DNA of 64,000 nucleotides from Chryseobacterium arthrosphaerae (GTDB lineage: Bacteria > Bacteroidota > Bacteroidia > Flavobacteriales > Weeksellaceae): positions 744,001 to 808,000 of the forward strand of contig NZ_MAYG01000001.1 of assembly GCF_001684965.1 (NCBI RefSeq), given 5' to 3'. The translations under genes were made by a program, and so were the position numbers. Below, in pieces: positions 18,370 to 26,106 of the stretch. The notes under the pieces were generated by a model. It did not search any database. It saw only the letters and a list, made by a program, of their open reading frames with translations, and was not told the origin of the DNA. Position 1 is the first letter of the stretch. Each line of letters opens with the position of its first letter.

Positions 18370-19125
18370 TTACTTTCCCTTCAGTACTGATAATAGTATA
18401 AATCGGTCGTTTTTATTTTTTGATAATTCCCGGGGCGCAACCCCTGAAAATTTTTTCACTTCTTTGATGAAATGGTTTTGATCCGTATAATTAAGTTCAG
18501 GAAACAATTTACCGTGAGCAATATGTTCCAAAGAGGCCCTGAAACGTAAAACTGTAGAGTAGGCTTTTAATGAAAGCCCCAGCTGTTTTGTGAAATAACG
18601 ATTGATCTGTCTGCTGCTCCATCCTGTTTTTTCAGAAAGTTCATGCACACTCATTTCACCTTTTGAAGCGTAGATAAGTTCAAAAAGTTTGTGTTTTCTT
18701 TCATCCCTTTTCTGAGGAATCAGTTCTTTGATCTTTTGTACCGCTTTTGTACAACAGAGTTCAAAATTTTGAAGATCGTCCGCCTTAAAATCCCAGAAAT
18801 CATCCGGAAGATTCCTGGCTGTATTTAATATATCGGCAATGGAAGTTTTTAAAATATATTCAACAGCAAGAGGCTTGAAACTCACTACAAAAGCCTTGGT
18901 AAACGGAAGGATCAGCCTTTGATCCGGGTAGGTTTCAAGACCTATAAGGGCTACCTGAAAGGGCTGGGCGGAAGACTGGATAAAAAACAAATCAATTCTC
19001 CCATCCGGAATGATAACCACTTCTTTCGCTTCCTGCGACTGATTAGAGAATGTTCCCAGATTTTCTACAAAATCCGAAATACTCCGTTCAGGCTCAATGA
19101 AGTGGAAATGAAAACCGTTATCCAT
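18370..19125 (-). CDS. AraC family regulator (DUF6597-type sensor)
   Basis: A 251-residue regulator. The N-terminal domain (about 1-110, with the IIPDGRIDLFF segment) matches the DUF6597 sensor found in many AraC proteins. The C-terminal AraC HTH covers about 150-240 (SVHELSEKTGWSSRQINRYFTKQLGLS). It is the first gene of a two-gene operon with the Tet(X)-like monooxygenase and probably regulates it. It is divergent from a Crp/Fnr gene. Confidence 0.92.
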   Translation of the reverse strand: MDNGFHFHFIEPERSISDFVENLGTFSNQSQEAKEVVIIPDGRIDLFFIQSSAQPFQVALIGLETYPDQRLILPFTKAFVVSFKPLAVEYILKTSIADILNTARNLPDDFWDFKADDLQNFELCCTKAVQKIKELIPQKRDERKHKLFELIYASKGEMSVHELSEKTGWSSRQINRYFTKQLGLSLKAYSTVLRFRASLEHIAHGKLFPELNYTDQNHFIKEVKKFSGVAPRELSKNKNDRFILLSVLKGK

Positions 19126-19154
19126 AAATCGTTATATTCTTGTGTATGAAAATA

Positions 19155-19188
19155 CAAAGATAAAGGTAAGGAATTGCAGATCATCCAA
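19155..19188 (-). promoter_or_regulatory. Promoter of the AraC-monooxygenase operon
   Basis: On the minus strand, TTG (19188-19186), 23-base spacer and TATCTTTG (19162-19155) match the Bacteroidota consensus, 30 bases upstream of the AraC start. Confidence 0.65.
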
Positions 19189-19284
19189 TAAATACAATTT
19201 GAGTCAAAAAGACAATATGACATTTATTTATAGGCCCATTCATTAGAATTATTCCTATTTTAGCCTGTATTATTGCAGTATTCC

Positions 19285-19860
19285 ATGGATAAATCATCGA
19301 TCAACAATTATTTTCATTCCTTATTCAGCATCAAAGATGAAGTGGTGGAGCAGATTACAGAAACTTTCAGCCATTTTGATTTGAAAGCGAATGCTGTTTT
19401 GCTGGATAAAGATACCATCAGCACCCGGACATTCTTTCTGGAAAAGGGATATGTGAGGTCTTATCTGTTGAATGAAGATAACGAAGAAATTACTACCAAT
19501 ATTTATGCTGCCCCCTGTTTTGTGAATGATTTTTTATCCTTTTTCAGGCAGCAGCCTACCAGAGAAATTTACCAAACGGTTACCGACTGTACATTTTGGG
19601 CAACCGGGCTGGAAAATGTACAGCATAACTTCCATAATATTCCTGAATTCAGAGAGTTCAGCAGACTTCTCTTTGTTCTGAATTATTACAGCATCCATGA
19701 CCGGCTGATCGAAATGGCCAGCCAGAAAGCATCAACGAGGTATTCCAATCTGATGAAGAAAGATCCGGATATCTTTCAGCATGTTCCCTTAAAGATTATT
19801 GCGTCTTACCTGGGCATCAAAGACAGCTCACTGAGCAGGATAAGGAGAGAGATTAAATAG
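19285..19860 (+). CDS. Crp/Fnr family transcriptional regulator
   Basis: A 191-residue cyclic-nucleotide-binding-fold regulator. The cNMP-like beta barrel occupies about residues 10-115, and the C-terminal HTH_Crp covers about 145-190 (PLKIIASYLGIKDSSLSRIRREI). It lacks the Arg/Ser phosphate-binding cassette of Crp, and no Fnr-type Cys cluster is visible, so its signal is unknown. The frame extends four codons further to a TTG at 19273, but the ATG at 19285 is preferred. It is divergent from the AraC-monooxygenase operon. Confidence 0.9.
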   Translation: MDKSSINNYFHSLFSIKDEVVEQITETFSHFDLKANAVLLDKDTISTRTFFLEKGYVRSYLLNEDNEEITTNIYAAPCFVNDFLSFFRQQPTREIYQTVTDCTFWATGLENVQHNFHNIPEFREFSRLLFVLNYYSIHDRLIEMASQKASTRYSNLMKKDPDIFQHVPLKIIASYLGIKDSSLSRIRREIK

Positions 19861-20026
19861 TGTGAAGTCAGGAAGCTGGAAGAAGGAAGTAATTTGAATC
19901 TTTATAGCAACTATAATCTTTGCTTTATTAATTTTAGGGGATTAGTTATCCAAACTCTTTTTCTGCTTCCGGTAACAAAATCTCATTTCTTTTCATTTGT
20001 CAAGTGATAGATCAGAATTTGTCCTG

Positions 20027-20034
20027 CATCTTTG
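20027..20034 (+). promoter_or_regulatory. -7-like element upstream of the ketopantoate reductase gene
   Basis: CATCTTTG, one mismatch to TAnnTTTG, 14 bases before the ATG at 20049. It decides against the GTG start at 20004, which lies upstream of it. Confidence 0.45.
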
Positions 20035-20048
20035 TCAAAAATAATTTC

Positions 20049-20990
20049 ATGAACAGAAAACATATTGTAGTTATCGGATTGGGAGGTGTAGGCGGATATT
20101 TTGGCTTTAAAATAAATCAGGCGAACGAAACTTCCGGAAAATATAAAATTACTTTTGTGGCCAGAGGAGAAACCTATGAAAAAGTAAAAGAAAACGGATT
20201 GGTGCTTCTATCTCCCGAACATCCTGATCATACCACGCATCCTGATGCTATTGAGAAAAATATTGAGGATGTTCAGAATCCTGATCTGATCCTTATATGT
20301 GTAAAGGAATATGATCTGGAAAATGTATGCAGGCAGCTATTGCCGGTGATCAGCAAAGACACTGTACTGCTTCCGATGATGAATGGTGCAGATATTTATG
20401 ACAGAATCCGGAAGATCATTCCTGATCATGTTATTTTGCCTACCTGTCTGTATGTGGCTTCCCATATTAAGGAAAGAGGAACGGTGGAACATAAGGGAAA
20501 AGCTGGGAAGATGATAATAGGAAGAGATCCGGAACACTTTTCTGCAGAGGTGAACTGGATCAGTGACCTGCTTGAAGAAAGTAAGATTGATTTTGATTTT
20601 AAAGACAATTCTTTATCGGATATCTGGACCAAATTCATTTTCATTGCCAGCTTCGGACTGGTGACTGCAAAACATAACTCGTCAATCGGGAAAGTATGTA
20701 CTGATGAGGAACAGAAATATGAAGCGACAGAAATAATGAAAGAAATCAGACAGATCGCAGCCCAAAAAGAAATTCACCTGCCGGAAGATATTATAGAAAA
20801 GACATTTGAGAAAGCCTCTGCTTTTCCTTTTGAAACACCCACTTCTTTACAGCTTGATATTCATTCCGGAAAAAAAGAAAATGAGCTTGAATTATTTGCA
20901 GGAGCAGTGTTGAAATATGGAGCAGAGCTTCATAGCAAAACTCCGTTTACTCAAAAAATATATAATGAGATTAAAAGTAAACAGAACTGA
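20049..20990 (+). CDS. panE: 2-dehydropantoate 2-reductase family protein
   Basis: A 313-residue protein of the ApbA/PanE family. The NADP-binding motif VVIGLGGVGGYFG is near residues 6-18, and the conserved Lys lies in DIWTKFIF near residue 190. The C-terminal helical domain has the substrate-loop segment PTSLQLDIHSGKKENELE. PanE reduces 2-dehydropantoate to pantoate in coenzyme A synthesis; family members outside pantothenate clusters may act on other 2-keto acids. No other pantothenate genes are nearby. It is convergent with the ferredoxin operon. Confidence 0.85.
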   Translation: MNRKHIVVIGLGGVGGYFGFKINQANETSGKYKITFVARGETYEKVKENGLVLLSPEHPDHTTHPDAIEKNIEDVQNPDLILICVKEYDLENVCRQLLPVISKDTVLLPMMNGADIYDRIRKIIPDHVILPTCLYVASHIKERGTVEHKGKAGKMIIGRDPEHFSAEVNWISDLLEESKIDFDFKDNSLSDIWTKFIFIASFGLVTAKHNSSIGKVCTDEEQKYEATEIMKEIRQIAAQKEIHLPEDIIEKTFEKASAFPFETPTSLQLDIHSGKKENELELFAGAVLKYGAELHSKTPFTQKIYNEIKSKQN

Positions 20991-21008
20991 TGCCATACAA
21001 GTAACGAA

Positions 21009-21040
21009 CAAATCAGGCCGGCTCCAGCCGGCCTGATTTG
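21009..21040. terminator. Strong GC-rich hairpin between convergent genes
   Basis: A 15-bp perfect inverted repeat (CAAATCAGGCCGGCT, two-base centre, complement). It lies between panE (+) and the 4Fe-4S ferredoxin (-). There is no long T run, but the position fits a shared 3'-end structure. Confidence 0.6.
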
Positions 21041-21139
21041 AATATCAGAAATAGAAATTTAAATATATTACTACAGATTTTAAAGCTTCTGTAATTTTCT
21101 GTTTTCTATGAAAACTAATAGAGTATTATCAATCAAAAA

Positions 21140-21490
21140 TCATGTCCCATGCATGAATTTTTGCCTGCTCAGTAATACTTCCTCTGTTTCCCGGTGGTCG
21201 GGATCGTCGATACAGCAGTCTACAGGACATACGGCTTTACATTGCGGTTCTTCATGAAAGCCCTTGCACTCAGTACATTTTCCGGACACAATATAATAGA
21301 CTTCATCTGAGACAGCCTGATTATAAGCATTAGCATCTGCTGTTGTACCATCCGGAAAAGTGATGGTTCCTGAGAGTTTGGTTTTGTCCTGCCAGCGCCA
21401 GTCGATAGCCCCTTCATAAATGGCTGAATTGGGGCATTCGGGCTCGCAGGCTCCGCAGTTGATGCAGTCATCGGTTATTTTTATAGCCAT
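21140..21490 (-). CDS. Ferredoxin with two 4Fe-4S clusters
   Basis: A 116-residue ferredoxin. The first cluster motif is C9-x2-C12-x2-C15-x3-C19-P. The second is C72-x2-C75-x8-C84-x3-C88-P, with the extended loop typical of Alvin-type or bacterial 2[4Fe-4S] ferredoxins. An insert of about 45 residues separates the motifs. It is a low-potential electron carrier. It lies 133 bases after the 2Fe-2S ferredoxin gene, with a hairpin between, so it may be read both from the upstream operon and from its own promoter. Confidence 0.93.
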   Translation of the reverse strand: MAIKITDDCINCGACEPECPNSAIYEGAIDWRWQDKTKLSGTITFPDGTTADANAYNQAVSDEVYYIVSGKCTECKGFHEEPQCKAVCPVDCCIDDPDHRETEEVLLSRQKFMHGT

Positions 21491-21515
21491 ATTATGTATT
21501 TTAAGAGTTTGTAAA

Positions 21516-21552
21516 AGGGATTTCTTCAGCTTGTACTGCTTTAGAAATCCCT
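21516..21552 (-). terminator. Hairpin between the two ferredoxin genes
   Basis: AGGGATTTCT / AGAAATCCCT, 10-bp inverted repeat with a 17-base loop, followed on the minus strand by TTTTAC. It may partly stop transcription before the 4Fe-4S ferredoxin gene. Confidence 0.5.
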
Positions 21553-21623
21553 GCTAACTTAATTAAAACAGTTTCAACAATTTATATACATCATAAACTG
21601 TGCAAACCTGTATCTTAAATCTG

Positions 21624-21947
21624 TTAATCTGCTGCGATTTTTACAGAAAGTCCGTCCATTTGAGCGGTAAGGTGAATCTGACAGGCTAGCCTGCTGTTTT
21701 CCCCGGAATTGAAAAGCTCAGATAGAAGTGCTTCTTCAATATCACTTTTTTCAGGTAATGTTGTTTCCCCATCAAGAATGTAGCAGTGGCAGGTAGCGCA
21801 CATGGCCATTCCGCCGCACATTGCTTCCATAGGCAGATCGCAGGCTTTACAAATATCCTTTAAAGTAAGACCCATCTCCAGCGGGCAGACCAGGGCATGC
21901 TCATGACCATCCTGATCTGTTACGGTAATTGTAATTTCATTCTCCAT
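21624..21947 (-). CDS. 2Fe-2S ferredoxin (adrenodoxin type)
   Basis: A 107-residue ferredoxin. The cluster ligands are C44-x5-C50-x2-C53 and C89, the spacing of vertebrate-type or bacterial ISC-associated and P450-associated 2Fe-2S ferredoxins. It lies 4 bases after the ferredoxin reductase gene, so the two are very likely electron-transfer partners: NADPH to FAD of the reductase, then to this protein. Confidence 0.93.
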   Translation of the reverse strand: MENEITITVTDQDGHEHALVCPLEMGLTLKDICKACDLPMEAMCGGMAMCATCHCYILDGETTLPEKSDIEEALLSELFNSGENSRLACQIHLTAQMDGLSVKIAAD

Positions 21948-21951
21948 GGCA

Positions 21952-23004
21952 TCAGTCGATCGTTGCTACTACTTGTTTTTCTGCCTGCTTTTTTGTTCCG
22001 TCAAAACCTTCAATCCCGCTTACGGTGGTATATTTCAAAACAAACTTTTTGTTTGGGTTAAGGCGCTGATAAATGCTCTGGCAGGCGATAGCTGTTTCGT
22101 GAAAACCACAGAGGATCAGTTTCATTTTATAAGGATAGGTATTGATGTCACCTACAGCATAAACTCCAGGAATGCTGGTCTGGAAATCAGTGCTGTTATC
22201 CACCTTTATGGCGTTCTTTTCCAGTTCCAGCCCCCAATCTGTCAAAGGTCCCAGTTTAGGTACCAATCCGAACAGAGGAATGAAGTGATCCGTTTCTATA
22301 GTCTGGAGAGTTCCTTCCTTCTCCACAATGATTCTTTGTAAAGCACCATTACCTTCAAGTCCGATAACTTCAGCCGGTGTAATCAGATTGATTTTTCCCT
22401 GATGCTTCAGTTTTTTCACTTTTTCAACGGAGTCTAAAGCTCCTCTGAATTCATTCCGTCTGTGAATCAGAGTAAGGGAAGATGCTATTTCAGCAAGATG
22501 AACAGACCAGTCCAGAGCAGAGTCACCTCCTCCGGCTATGACAACATGTTTCCCTACATAATCCTCCGGACGCTTAATGAAATAGCTGACACCTTTTTCC
22601 TCAAAGTCAGCGATATTTTCAATGGGTGGTTTTTTAGGCTCAAAGCTTCCCAGACCTCCTGCAATAATAACGGCTTTGGCTCTGTGTCTTGTTCCTTTAT
22701 CTGTGATCACCTCAAACAGGTTTTCTTCCAGCTTCAGAAGATGTACCGCCGTTTCATTGAAAGTAAAACCAGGTTCAAACTGCCGGATCTGCTCATAAAG
22801 TTGATCAATCAGATCACCGGCAAGCACACTGGGAAATCCCGGAATATCGAAAATAGGTTTCTTGGGATATAATTCTGATAACTGGCCTCCCATCTGGGGT
22901 AATGCATCTATAATATGGCACCGCATTTTGAGAAGGCCGGCTTCAAATACCGTAAATAACCCTGCAGGGCCGGCTCCAATGATCAGTATATCTGTTTCTA
23001 TCAT
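21952..23004 (-). CDS. Ferredoxin-NADP+ reductase, thioredoxin-reductase-like
   Basis: A 350-residue FAD protein of the bacterial TrxR-like ferredoxin reductase family (like YumC). The FAD motif GAGPAGLFTVFEAG is at residues 10-23, the NADPH motif VIAGGGDSALDW near 160, and the C-terminal FAD motif GVYAVGDI near 285. There is no CxxC active-site disulfide, so it is not a thioredoxin reductase. It lies one base after the flavin reductase gene and 4 bases before the 2Fe-2S ferredoxin gene. It belongs to the operon headed by superoxide dismutase. Confidence 0.93.
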   Translation of the reverse strand: MIETDILIIGAGPAGLFTVFEAGLLKMRCHIIDALPQMGGQLSELYPKKPIFDIPGFPSVLAGDLIDQLYEQIRQFEPGFTFNETAVHLLKLEENLFEVITDKGTRHRAKAVIIAGGLGSFEPKKPPIENIADFEEKGVSYFIKRPEDYVGKHVVIAGGGDSALDWSVHLAEIASSLTLIHRRNEFRGALDSVEKVKKLKHQGKINLITPAEVIGLEGNGALQRIIVEKEGTLQTIETDHFIPLFGLVPKLGPLTDWGLELEKNAIKVDNSTDFQTSIPGVYAVGDINTYPYKMKLILCGFHETAIACQSIYQRLNPNKKFVLKYTTVSGIEGFDGTKKQAEKQVVATID

Positions 23005-23005
23005 G

Positions 23006-23575
23006 TTACAAATGATTTATAGTTGTTTTTTCTATTTTTTTTGAGGCTGCAATGCTGATAAGCTTTTCAAACTTATTGATATACAGCGGGGAAATTTCCT
23101 TTTTATCGTCTCCGTTAAATAATGCAGACCGAACAATAGGGACACTGAACGGGAGTGGCCATGCCCGTAATGATTTGGCTATAACATCCATCGCATTAAT
23201 GCCCTGCATAGCCTGCAAGCCGTCTGCCCAGCATACCAGTCCCACCGTTTTATCTGTCAGGTAAGGCTCATACCTGTTAGCGGTAACTTCAAGCCAGTCG
23301 AGGCAGTTTTTCATCACTCCCGGGATGCTCCCGTGGTATAAAGGTGCCAGCCAGATGTGAAGATCAGCATCTGTAAACATCTGGGCCATGCGTTCTACCG
23401 CTAAAGGCGTTTTGGTAAGTGTGACATCAAACAGGGGAATCCCGGAATCCGCAAGGGTAAAAATGTCAGTCTGTACTCCCAGCGCTTCCAGACGGTCAGA
23501 AAAATAGCTGGAAATAATTCCTGAAGTAGACTCACTTCTTCTTTCCAGTGATCCGTTGAAAAGGATTGCTTTCAT
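23006..23575 (-). CDS. NAD(P)H-dependent FMN reductase family protein
   Basis: A 189-residue flavodoxin-fold protein. The FMN phosphate loop is near residues 8-17 (NGSLERRSES), and the PLYHGSIPGVMKNCLDW segment near residue 78 is the usual NADPH-dependent FMN reductase motif. Such enzymes supply reduced flavin or reduce quinones. It lies 6 bases after DUF2480 and one base before the ferredoxin reductase gene, in the redox operon. Confidence 0.92.
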   Translation of the reverse strand: MKAILFNGSLERRSESTSGIISSYFSDRLEALGVQTDIFTLADSGIPLFDVTLTKTPLAVERMAQMFTDADLHIWLAPLYHGSIPGVMKNCLDWLEVTANRYEPYLTDKTVGLVCWADGLQAMQGINAMDVIAKSLRAWPLPFSVPIVRSALFNGDDKKEISPLYINKFEKLISIAASKKIEKTTINHL

Positions 23576-23581
23576 GTTGTT

Positions 23582-24076
23582 TTATTTTTTGAAAATTACT
23601 TTGGGCAAACCTATTTCACCATACATCAGACTTTTGACCAAAGGCTGTAAAAGCCCGGCGGCCAGTAGATACAGGGCAGGGTCATGGTCTGCATTCGCTC
23701 TTACTACTACTTTCTGATCCTTATAGCACTTCAGGTCTGCATAGATGAGCCGGCGTTTCCACAGATCCAGCAGAATTGTTCCGGCGTTGTTCAGATCTGT
23801 ATAAACTGCGTAGGGATACAGCTTTTCCATAAGGAACATATAAGCCCATGGCGGAATAATGGCCTCCGTAGAGCAGACGATCCCCACTGCTTTTCCTTCA
23901 TAGATGGAAAAATCCACAGCAGCAATCGATTCTTTAAATTCCTTTTCCCTGACGATCATTCCCATGAAAAGATGGTCTTTGATATCCAGTTCTACAATTT
24001 CCGTAGTAGGTTTATAGGTTAAAAGATCAAAAGCAATGATACCCGATGCTTTTGCTTTATTGATAAAAGTTTCCAT
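23582..24076 (-). CDS. DUF2480 family protein
   Basis: A 164-residue protein of the DUF2480 family, found mainly in Bacteroidota. It contains the segment EAIIPPWAYMFL near residue 70 and a C-terminal Lys-rich tail. No signal peptide or membrane helix is visible. The function is unknown. Its position, 28 bases after sod and 6 bases before the flavin reductase, places it in oxidative-stress or Fe-S electron transfer. Confidence 0.9.
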   Translation of the reverse strand: METFINKAKASGIIAFDLLTYKPTTEIVELDIKDHLFMGMIVREKEFKESIAAVDFSIYEGKAVGIVCSTEAIIPPWAYMFLMEKLYPYAVYTDLNNAGTILLDLWKRRLIYADLKCYKDQKVVVRANADHDPALYLLAAGLLQPLVKSLMYGEIGLPKVIFKK

Positions 24077-24104
24077 TGATAATTGATTTTCCAGTCCGTA
24101 TCGG

Positions 24105-24731
24105 TTACCTTACTTTCGAAAGGGCTTCCTCATATTTTTTTTCTACAGCAGACCAGTCCAGCACAGACCAGAAAGCGTCAAGGTAATCTGCTCTCTTGTT
24201 CTGATAATTCAGATAGTAAGCGTGTTCCCAGATATCAATTCCAAGGATTGGAAAACCTCTGTTCACCGGAAGAACATCCATCATCGGGTTATCCTGATTG
24301 GGAGTAGAGCTTACTGCCAGCGAGCCGTTGAATTTTACATACAGCCAAACCCATCCTGAACCAAACTGAGCAAGACCTGTTTTCTTCATTTCAGCCTTTA
24401 ATTCTTCCAGGCTTCCGAAAGTGGAAGTAATTGCATCATTAAGTTTTCCTTCAGGCTTCAGTTTAGGCTGTGGAGAAAGGATTTCCCAGAATAAAGAATG
24501 ATTGTAGTGGCCACCGCCATTATTCCTGACCGCCGGGCTGTATTCACTTATTCTCTGTAATAATGAATCCAGATCCGGATTGGTCTCACTGGTTTGTGCC
24601 AGGGCAGTATTAAGATTATCTACATAGGCCTGGTGATGGCGCTGATGGTGAATGGTCATTGTTTCTGTATCGATAAAAGGAGTCAGGGCATCATAAGCAT
24701 AGGAAAGCTGAGGTAATGTAAATGGTTTCAT
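24105..24731 (-). CDS. sodA: Superoxide dismutase, Mn-type signature
   Basis: A 208-residue Fe/Mn superoxide dismutase. The metal ligands are in TIHHQRHHQAYV (near residue 28), GGGHYNHSLFW (near 76) and DIWEHAYYLNY (near 167). Gly occupies the position where Fe enzymes have Gln (NNGGGH), and Gln occurs in TPNQDNPM; both are Mn-type signatures. It lacks a signal peptide, so it is cytoplasmic. It is the first gene of a six-gene minus-strand redox operon. Its promoter is overlapped by a palindrome shared with the divergent SufR-like regulator. Confidence 0.95.
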   Translation of the reverse strand: MKPFTLPQLSYAYDALTPFIDTETMTIHHQRHHQAYVDNLNTALAQTSETNPDLDSLLQRISEYSPAVRNNGGGHYNHSLFWEILSPQPKLKPEGKLNDAITSTFGSLEELKAEMKKTGLAQFGSGWVWLYVKFNGSLAVSSTPNQDNPMMDVLPVNRGFPILGIDIWEHAYYLNYQNKRADYLDAFWSVLDWSAVEKKYEEALSKVR

Positions 24732-24759
24732 TCTGTTTATTTTTTTGATTACTGTGTGA

Positions 24760-24789
24760 CAAAGGTAATAATATATTTGAATAAAACAA
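24760..24789 (-). promoter_or_regulatory. Promoter of the sod redox operon
   Basis: On the minus strand, TTG (24789-24787), 19-base spacer and TACCTTTG (24767-24760) match the -33/-7 consensus. The -33 element is inside the palindrome at 24781-24806, a typical repressor arrangement. Confidence 0.8.
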
Positions 24790-24806
24790 CTTTTTAGTTG
24801 TTTTAT
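24781..24806. promoter_or_regulatory. Operator 1, palindrome overlapping the sod -33 element
   Basis: ATAAAACAAC-TTTTTA-GTTGTTTTAT is a perfect 10-bp inverted repeat with a 6-base spacer. The sequence AATAAAACAAC recurs at 24901-24911 by the second promoter of the same divergent region. Confidence 0.7.
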
Positions 24807-24863
24807 ATATTTGGATTTTAATTGATGTAACTTGTTGTTAGTGTGTGATTTATTCTTTATTTT

Positions 24864-24891
24864 TTGAAATTATAGAAAATGACTATCTTTG
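24864..24891 (+). promoter_or_regulatory. Promoter of the sufR-like gene
   Basis: TTG (24864-24866), 17-base spacer, TATCTTTG (24884-24891), 35 bases before the start codon. Confidence 0.75.
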
Positions 24892-24911
24892 TTGTTGAAA
24901 AATAAAACAAC
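24891..24911. promoter_or_regulatory. Operator 2, at the transcription start of the sufR-like gene
   Basis: GTTGTT (24891-24896) and AACAAC (24906-24911) are inverted repeats over the predicted start point. They share half-sites and the 11-base AATAAAACAAC with operator 1, which suggests autoregulation by the same protein. Confidence 0.65.
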
Positions 24912-24925
24912 CAAAATATTGTCAA

Positions 24926-25543
24926 ATGAAGAAATCAGCGGCAGACCGCATTCTGATGTTTTTGAAGATGAGAGGGGAGGCAACATCACTTCTTATTTCC
25001 GAAGAACTCTCCATCACCAAGGAAGGAGCGAGAAAGCATCTGCTGAATCTTGCCCAGGAAGGACTGATCCGGCCTGATGTGAAGAGCGAAGGAGTAGGCC
25101 GCCCATCTACTTACTATATTCTTACAGAAAAAGGACTGGCACAGTTTCCGGATACTCATGCCGACGTGACGGTACAGCTTCTGAAATCGGTAAAAAATCT
25201 ACTGGGTGAAAATGCACTGGAACTCCTGATCAGTGACCGTGAAAAAAATACCCATGACCGGTATGAAAAAGCACTTTCAAAAACCAGAAATCTGGAGCAG
25301 CGTCTTGAAGTACTTGCACAAGCCCGAAGCAAAGAAGGCTATATGGCAGAATGGAAAAAAGAAGGAAACGAATATTTCCTTATTGAAAACCATTGCCCGA
25401 TCTGTGCTGCCGCTACGGAATGCCAGGGGTTTTGCCGTGCCGAACTTTCCAATTTTCAGTCTCTGATCGGAAAAGAATATACCGTTGAAAGGGTAGACCA
25501 CATTATCTCCGGAGGGCAGCGCTGCGTATATAAGATCAGCTGA
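24926..25543 (+). CDS. SufR-like Fe-S-sensing transcriptional regulator
   Basis: A 205-residue regulator. The N-terminal winged helix (about 8-75, ISEELSITKEGARKHLLNLAQEGLI) is of the ArsR/DeoR-like type found in SufR. The C-terminal part carries a Cys cluster, C157-x2-C160-x5-C166-x3-C170, and C200 near the end, suited to binding a 4Fe-4S cluster. It is divergent from the sod-DUF2480-flavin reductase-ferredoxin reductase-ferredoxin operon, and both promoters carry related inverted repeats. It probably represses or activates both according to cluster state. No suf genes are in the window, so it is named SufR-like only. Confidence 0.88.
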   Translation: MKKSAADRILMFLKMRGEATSLLISEELSITKEGARKHLLNLAQEGLIRPDVKSEGVGRPSTYYILTEKGLAQFPDTHADVTVQLLKSVKNLLGENALELLISDREKNTHDRYEKALSKTRNLEQRLEVLAQARSKEGYMAEWKKEGNEYFLIENHCPICAAATECQGFCRAELSNFQSLIGKEYTVERVDHIISGGQRCVYKIS

Positions 25544-25554
25544 AATACCAGTGA

Positions 25555-26046
25555 TCAGGATAAATTTTTATCTGTTTCTTCCAAAAACTCCTGTGCTTTA
25601 GGAGAAAGTCTGCATTTTTGTTTCAGTATTCTGAGTACTTCTGCCAGTTTTTGTCTGTTATTGAGGTTTCCGGCAAAAGATTTCCTGCTGTCCTTAAATT
25701 CCAGGATGATATTGGTTGTTGCAGGCGCCAACAGAATATGTACCTGCTCAATATCACTGTATGGCCTTTTTCTTGAGAACAGGACTTTATATTCTGCATA
25801 ACTTTCATGCAGCAAAAGGCGGGGTGAGATACTGTTGTTGGACAGGGAAAGCGGATAAAGCCCTTTAATCAGGGTAAATGAAGCTATAAGAGGAACATTG
25901 ACGGTTTTGCCGGCGTCCTGGCTCAGCGGTTCATTCTGTTTGTTCCGAATTTTACGGATCATCCGTACAGTCATGAATATTCCGATACCTAAAGTAACGA
26001 AAAACATTAGAAAAATGATTAAAGGCAAATATTCAGGCGATATCAT
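25555..26046 (-). CDS. Membrane-anchored protein of unknown function
   Basis: A 163-residue protein. One membrane helix (about residues 8-28) is followed by a short charged stretch and a beta-rich domain (about 50-140), whose segment SRKRPYSDIEQVHILL resembles small PH-like domains. I do not recognise a named family. It is convergent with the SufR-like gene and is followed, on its own strand upstream, by the ECF sigma gene with a 60-base gap. Confidence 0.65.
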   Translation of the reverse strand: MISPEYLPLIIFLMFFVTLGIGIFMTVRMIRKIRNKQNEPLSQDAGKTVNVPLIASFTLIKGLYPLSLSNNSISPRLLLHESYAEYKVLFSRKRPYSDIEQVHILLAPATTNIILEFKDSRKSFAGNLNNRQKLAEVLRILKQKCRLSPKAQEFLEETDKNLS

Positions 26047-26106
26047 TTGATACTTTAACAGATAATATTCTGCAATTTAACAAAAACAAAATAATCTGTC
26101 CGAGAA

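Noticed and set aside
24755..24761. TGTCACA (minus strand) near the sod promoter as an ECF41-type promoter
   Set aside because: The bases 16 positions downstream read AAAC instead of CGTC or TGTC, so only one half of the motif is present.
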